A stretch of DNA of 64,000 bases from CAYNRE01 sp964399535 (lineage in GTDB: Bacteria > Planctomycetota > Planctomycetia > Pirellulales > CAYNRE01), in the NCBI GenBank assembly GCA_964399535.1, contig CAYNRE010000069.1, positions 78,484 to 142,483 of the forward strand, in the 5' to 3' direction. The notes beneath the pieces are model-generated. The model saw only the letters and a list, made by a program, of their open reading frames with translations. It made no database searches and was not told where the DNA came from. Made by a program: the position numbers and the translations under genes. This document shows, piece after piece, positions 60,330 through 64,000 of the stretch (its first letter is position 1; every line of letters begins with the position of its first letter).

Positions 60330-61985
60330 ATGCGATTCGTCGTGTTCGCCGGTTCTTGGCTTGCGCTGCTGGTCCTCGCCCAGGCGCTGCCCGAGGGATC
60401 ACCCCGGGCCTGGGCCGACGACCGCCCCAATATCGTGCTGATTCTGGCCGACGATTTGGGCTTCTCCGACTTGGGCTGCTACGGCTCGGAAATTCGCACG
60501 CCCAACCTCGATCGCCTGGCCGCCGGCGGAATGCGGTTCCGCCAGTTCTACAATGCGGCTCGCTGCTGCCCGACCCGGGCCGCGTTGCTCACCGGGCGCT
60601 ACCCCCACGCGGTGGGCGTCGGCCACATGCTGGGTAACCTGCACCCCCCCGGCTACACCGACGGCCTGGCGGCCGACGCCCCGTCGATCGCCGAGTTGCT
60701 CGGCAGCTACGGATACCGCTGCTATCACCTGGGAAAATGGCACGTGGGGGGCTTCGGCAAACAGCCCGATCGCAATTTCCCCCTCGAGCGCGGCTTCCAC
60801 CGCGCGTACGGCACCGCGGGCGGCGGCAATTACTTTCGGCCCGAACCGCTCTATCTCGATCGCCAAATGCTCACGCCCGAGCCCGACCATTATTTCACCG
60901 ACGCGATCAGCAACTACGCCGTGCGATTTCTCGATGAGCACCACGACCAATTCGCGGAGCAACCCTTCCTGGTGCACCTTTGTTACACGGCTCCCCATTT
61001 CCCGCTGCAGGCTCGCCCGGCCGATATCGCGGCTTGCCGCGGACGCTACGATCAGGGCTGGGACGCCCTGCGCGGGGCCCGCTACCGACGGCAGATCGAA
61101 CTGGGGCTGATCGACCCGCGCTGGGCGCTTTCGACCCGCCACCCGTTGGCCCAGCCCTGGCACGAAGTTCCCGAGGCCGAACAAGCTGCCTGGGCCGACC
61201 GGATGGCAGTGCATGCCGCGATGATCGAGGTGATGGATCAGGGCATCGGCCGGGTACTTGAAGCGCTCGAGCGGCACGGCGCCAGCCAGCGCACGCTGGT
61301 GCTCTTTCTTTCCGACAACGGGGCCAGCGCCGAGGCGCTCGACTCTTGGCCCAACCCCCGCCGCGGCCACCGCCCCGGGGCCGCACTGGGCTCGGCCGAT
61401 TCGCACCACTGCCTGGAGGTGGCCTGGGCCAATGCCGCCAACACCCCCTTCCGCGAGTTCAAAATGTGGGTGCAGGAAGGGGGCATTTCCACGCCCCTGG
61501 TTGCCTATTGGCCCGAGGGAATCGCGGCCCGGGGCGAGATTACTTCGCAGGTGGGCCACGTCATCGACCTGGTGCCCACGCTCTGCGAACTTGCCGCGCC
61601 GCCCGGTACCGAGCTGCCCAGGTTCGACGGCCGGAGCCTGGTTCCGGTGCTCCGCGGCAAGCTACTGGGGCCCGACGCCCCCGATACCCAGCAGCCCGGT
61701 GAGCGGAACCTGGCCTGGGAGCACGAGGGCAACCGGGCTATTCGCCAGGGACGCTGGAAGCTGGTGGCTGAGTTTCAGGGCCCCTGGCAGCTCTACGACC
61801 TGGAGGCCGACCGGACCGAGACCCACGACCTGGCCCCCGAGCAGCCCGAGCGGGTGGCGCAGCTCACCGCCGCTTGGCAATCGTGGGCCGATCGCGTGGG
61901 CGTGGTGCCCTGGAGCGAGTTGCCCGGCGCGAATTATCGCCCCACGGCCGGCTACCGAAAGCGCTCGGAACCCCCGGCGCCGTAG
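60330..61985 (+). CDS. Secreted sulfatase
   Basis: A type I (formylglycine) sulfatase of 551 residues with a Sec signal peptide (residues 1-30, FVVFAGSWLALLVLAQAL). The metal-binding start RPNIVLILADDLGFSDLGCYG and the activation motif CCPTRAALLTGRYPH are clear. The first Cys of CCPTR is the formylglycine precursor (pattern CxPxR). HLGKWHVGG, FLVHLCYTAPHFPLQ and FLSDNGASAE follow. It hydrolyses sulfate esters, probably of polysaccharides; the specific substrate is not predictable. ATG at 60330 is preceded by AAGGGGAGA. No separate formylglycine-generating enzyme is in the window. Confidence 0.93.
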   Translation: MRFVVFAGSWLALLVLAQALPEGSPRAWADDRPNIVLILADDLGFSDLGCYGSEIRTPNLDRLAAGGMRFRQFYNAARCCPTRAALLTGRYPHAVGVGHMLGNLHPPGYTDGLAADAPSIAELLGSYGYRCYHLGKWHVGGFGKQPDRNFPLERGFHRAYGTAGGGNYFRPEPLYLDRQMLTPEPDHYFTDAISNYAVRFLDEHHDQFAEQPFLVHLCYTAPHFPLQARPADIAACRGRYDQGWDALRGARYRRQIELGLIDPRWALSTRHPLAQPWHEVPEAEQAAWADRMAVHAAMIEVMDQGIGRVLEALERHGASQRTLVLFLSDNGASAEALDSWPNPRRGHRPGAALGSADSHHCLEVAWANAANTPFREFKMWVQEGGISTPLVAYWPEGIAARGEITSQVGHVIDLVPTLCELAAPPGTELPRFDGRSLVPVLRGKLLGPDAPDTQQPGERNLAWEHEGNRAIRQGRWKLVAEFQGPWQLYDLEADRTETHDLAPEQPERVAQLTAAWQSWADRVGVVPWSELPGANYRPTAGYRKRSEPPAP

Positions 61986-62163
61986 TGCGTTACGCGCGGG
62001 CAGGGGTGCTTCGCCTCGACCGGCCCGGCCGAATGGGCCCAGGTCGGCGACGACGGGCAAAGCCCACGGCCCGTGCGAGGCCCCACGACACGAGCGAGGC
62101 CGCGCGTTGCTGGCGGGGCCAACTCTGAAATCTCGTGTCGGCATCTACCAGAGGGGCCTCGCC

Positions 62164-62808
62164 TCAGGCGACCAGCACGTAAATGCTGACCAGCAGCACC
62201 CAACCCGGGAAGAGCAACGCAATCCAGGCAAAGTCGGAAATGACCAGTAGCAACACGATGCCCAGGGCGAAGCCGACCAACGACACCCATCGCGCCAGGA
62301 CCGAGGTTCGAAGCCCGATGGTCGATGTTGCGAACATGAACACCGCCGCCATTTTCAGTCCGAAGGTGTTCATCAGCGCGTACGCCATCCCACGACCGAG
62401 GTGATAGGTCTCGTGGTGCTGCGGTAGGCTCGCGCCATCGCCAAAAGCATCGAGCAACCCCCGCGCGACGGCGACCGCGGCGAACAGCATCCCGACGAAC
62501 AGAAGTCCGCTCCCGAAAAACACCGTGGCGAAGAACTTGTCTTCGAGCAGGCCAATGCGGTTGCGCAGCACCGCCATAAACCAGAGAAACGAGATCCCCG
62601 TGAACGGAACCAGGTGCAGTGCGATCCGGACCCCATGCCGCGCACCCGAATCCGAAAGCCAGGCCCCGCTTTCGGCCGGATCGGCCGGAATCGTTAACCG
62701 AATGAGCACCAGGCTAACGACATAGAGCACCGAGAAAACGATGCCGCTAACGGCGACACTGCGCGGAACCGTTGGGGTCGCGCCGATCGGTGCTACCGGT
62801 TTGTTCAT
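62164..62808 (-). CDS. Multi-pass membrane protein of unknown function
   Basis: A 214-residue protein with about six hydrophobic segments: VSGIVFSVLYVVSLVLI (~18-34), HLVPFTGISFLWFMAVL, FFATVFFGSGLLFVGMLFAAVAVA, MAYALMNTFGLKMAAVFMFATS, and a C-terminal pair. The loop after the first helix contains PADPAESGAWLSDSGARHG. I do not recognise the family. ATG at 62808 with AGAGGAA upstream was chosen. It converges with the sulfatase gene. Confidence 0.7.
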   Translation of the reverse strand: MNKPVAPIGATPTVPRSVAVSGIVFSVLYVVSLVLIRLTIPADPAESGAWLSDSGARHGVRIALHLVPFTGISFLWFMAVLRNRIGLLEDKFFATVFFGSGLLFVGMLFAAVAVARGLLDAFGDGASLPQHHETYHLGRGMAYALMNTFGLKMAAVFMFATSTIGLRTSVLARWVSLVGFALGIVLLLVISDFAWIALLFPGWVLLVSIYVLVA

Positions 62809-63093
62809 CGGTTCCTCTGCCCGCGGCTTAGCGAATTCACGGCGGCCCTGGCTGGTCGACAACCCTTTGGCGCGGTTGTCGGCGACCGCGGCGGTCGAAA
62901 CCCCGAGCAGCCTAAGACACCAACGCTGCCGAGCCGGCCGGCTCGATCGGCGCACTGGTGGGGCGCATTCTAGTGCGGCCCCGCCCCAGGAGCACCCAGG
63001 GCCAGGGGAGATTCTTGCGCGCCGCGGCAAGCAGCGAGCCGGGCTGGGAAAGGGGGCGCCGGGCCGGGCCGAGCCAAGCCGAGCGCGCACGAA

Positions 63094-63130
63094 AAAACCC
63101 CGCGGGGATGGCTCGTCCCCACGGGGTTTT
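63094..63130 (-). terminator. Intrinsic terminator after the 16S rRNA gene
   Basis: AAAACCCCG (63094-63102) pairs perfectly with CGGGGTTTT (63122-63130), with an inner GGGGA/TCCCC extension. Read on the minus strand it ends in a run of six T residues. It lies 240 bases downstream of the 16S 3' end and would stop the transcript before any 23S gene. On the + strand the hairpin also ends in four T residues. Confidence 0.8.
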
Positions 63131-63361
63131 CGTTGACTTTTGGTAGCATCGGCCCAGGCACACGAGGTGCCTGGCCGCCAGGGTCAGACGTCTTGCGACG
63201 CGACCCAGTCCCCAAGGATAGCTCTCGGCCGTTGGTCGGCTCTTGCGAGCCGCCTGGCCGGGCGAACGGTGTCCACAAATTCCCATCTCGCACCTTACCT
63301 GCCGAAGCAGGCAGCGGATCGAGCGGGATTGCCGATCCGATGTAACCATCGAATCGACGGA

Positions 63362-64000
<639 letters not shown>

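Overview
This window is a GC-rich chromosomal segment of a planctomycete, most likely of the Pirellulales type. The evidence is lineage-typical families (a DUF1501 protein, a sulfatase, a PEP-CTERM protein, very large flagellar filament proteins), a 16S rRNA gene with no 23S gene next to it, and an MqnD-type menaquinone pathway gene. This assignment is inferred from gene content, not from a tree.

Region 1 (1-13 kb, + strand): the end of a DUF502 membrane protein, hemC, then a flagellar operon flgF-flgG-flgA-flgH-flgI-flgJ-flgN-flgK-flgL-fliW-csrA. A near-consensus sigma-54 promoter lies about 80 bases before flgF. A SAM-dependent methyltransferase gene converges on csrA and overlaps its stop codon.

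Region 2 (13.6-30.5 kb, + strand): flagellin, preceded by a sigma-28-like promoter and followed by a strong intrinsic terminator. Next come three TPR proteins carrying heptosyltransferase-like (GT9-like) domains, a giant fliD, fliS, and a small GT8-like glycosyltransferase. This looks like a locus that builds, caps and probably glycosylates the filament. Flagellin, FlgL and FliD share a repeated beta-rich module.

Region 3 (30.7-34.2 kb): mqnD, a small membrane protein, then on the minus strand a thioredoxin-like protein, TatD and a helical protein.

Region 4 (34.3-49.2 kb, minus strand): complex I genes in the order nuoA-C-D-H-J-K-L-M-N. nuoI lies 2.4 kb upstream, behind DUF2203, pentapeptide-repeat and PEP-CTERM genes. 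nuoB, nuoE, nuoF and nuoG are not present. NuoL carries long histidine-rich insertions.

Region 5 (50-64 kb): a second csrA, tRNA-Glu(UUC) with a clear promoter, a cyclic-nucleotide-binding/patatin protein, hemH, a DUF1501 protein, and a split B12-dependent acyl-CoA mutase with a thiolase and a MeaB-type GTPase. The mutase active-site residues point to isobutyryl-CoA rather than methylmalonyl-CoA. A sulfatase, a membrane protein, and the 3' part of a 16S rRNA gene with its own terminator close the window.
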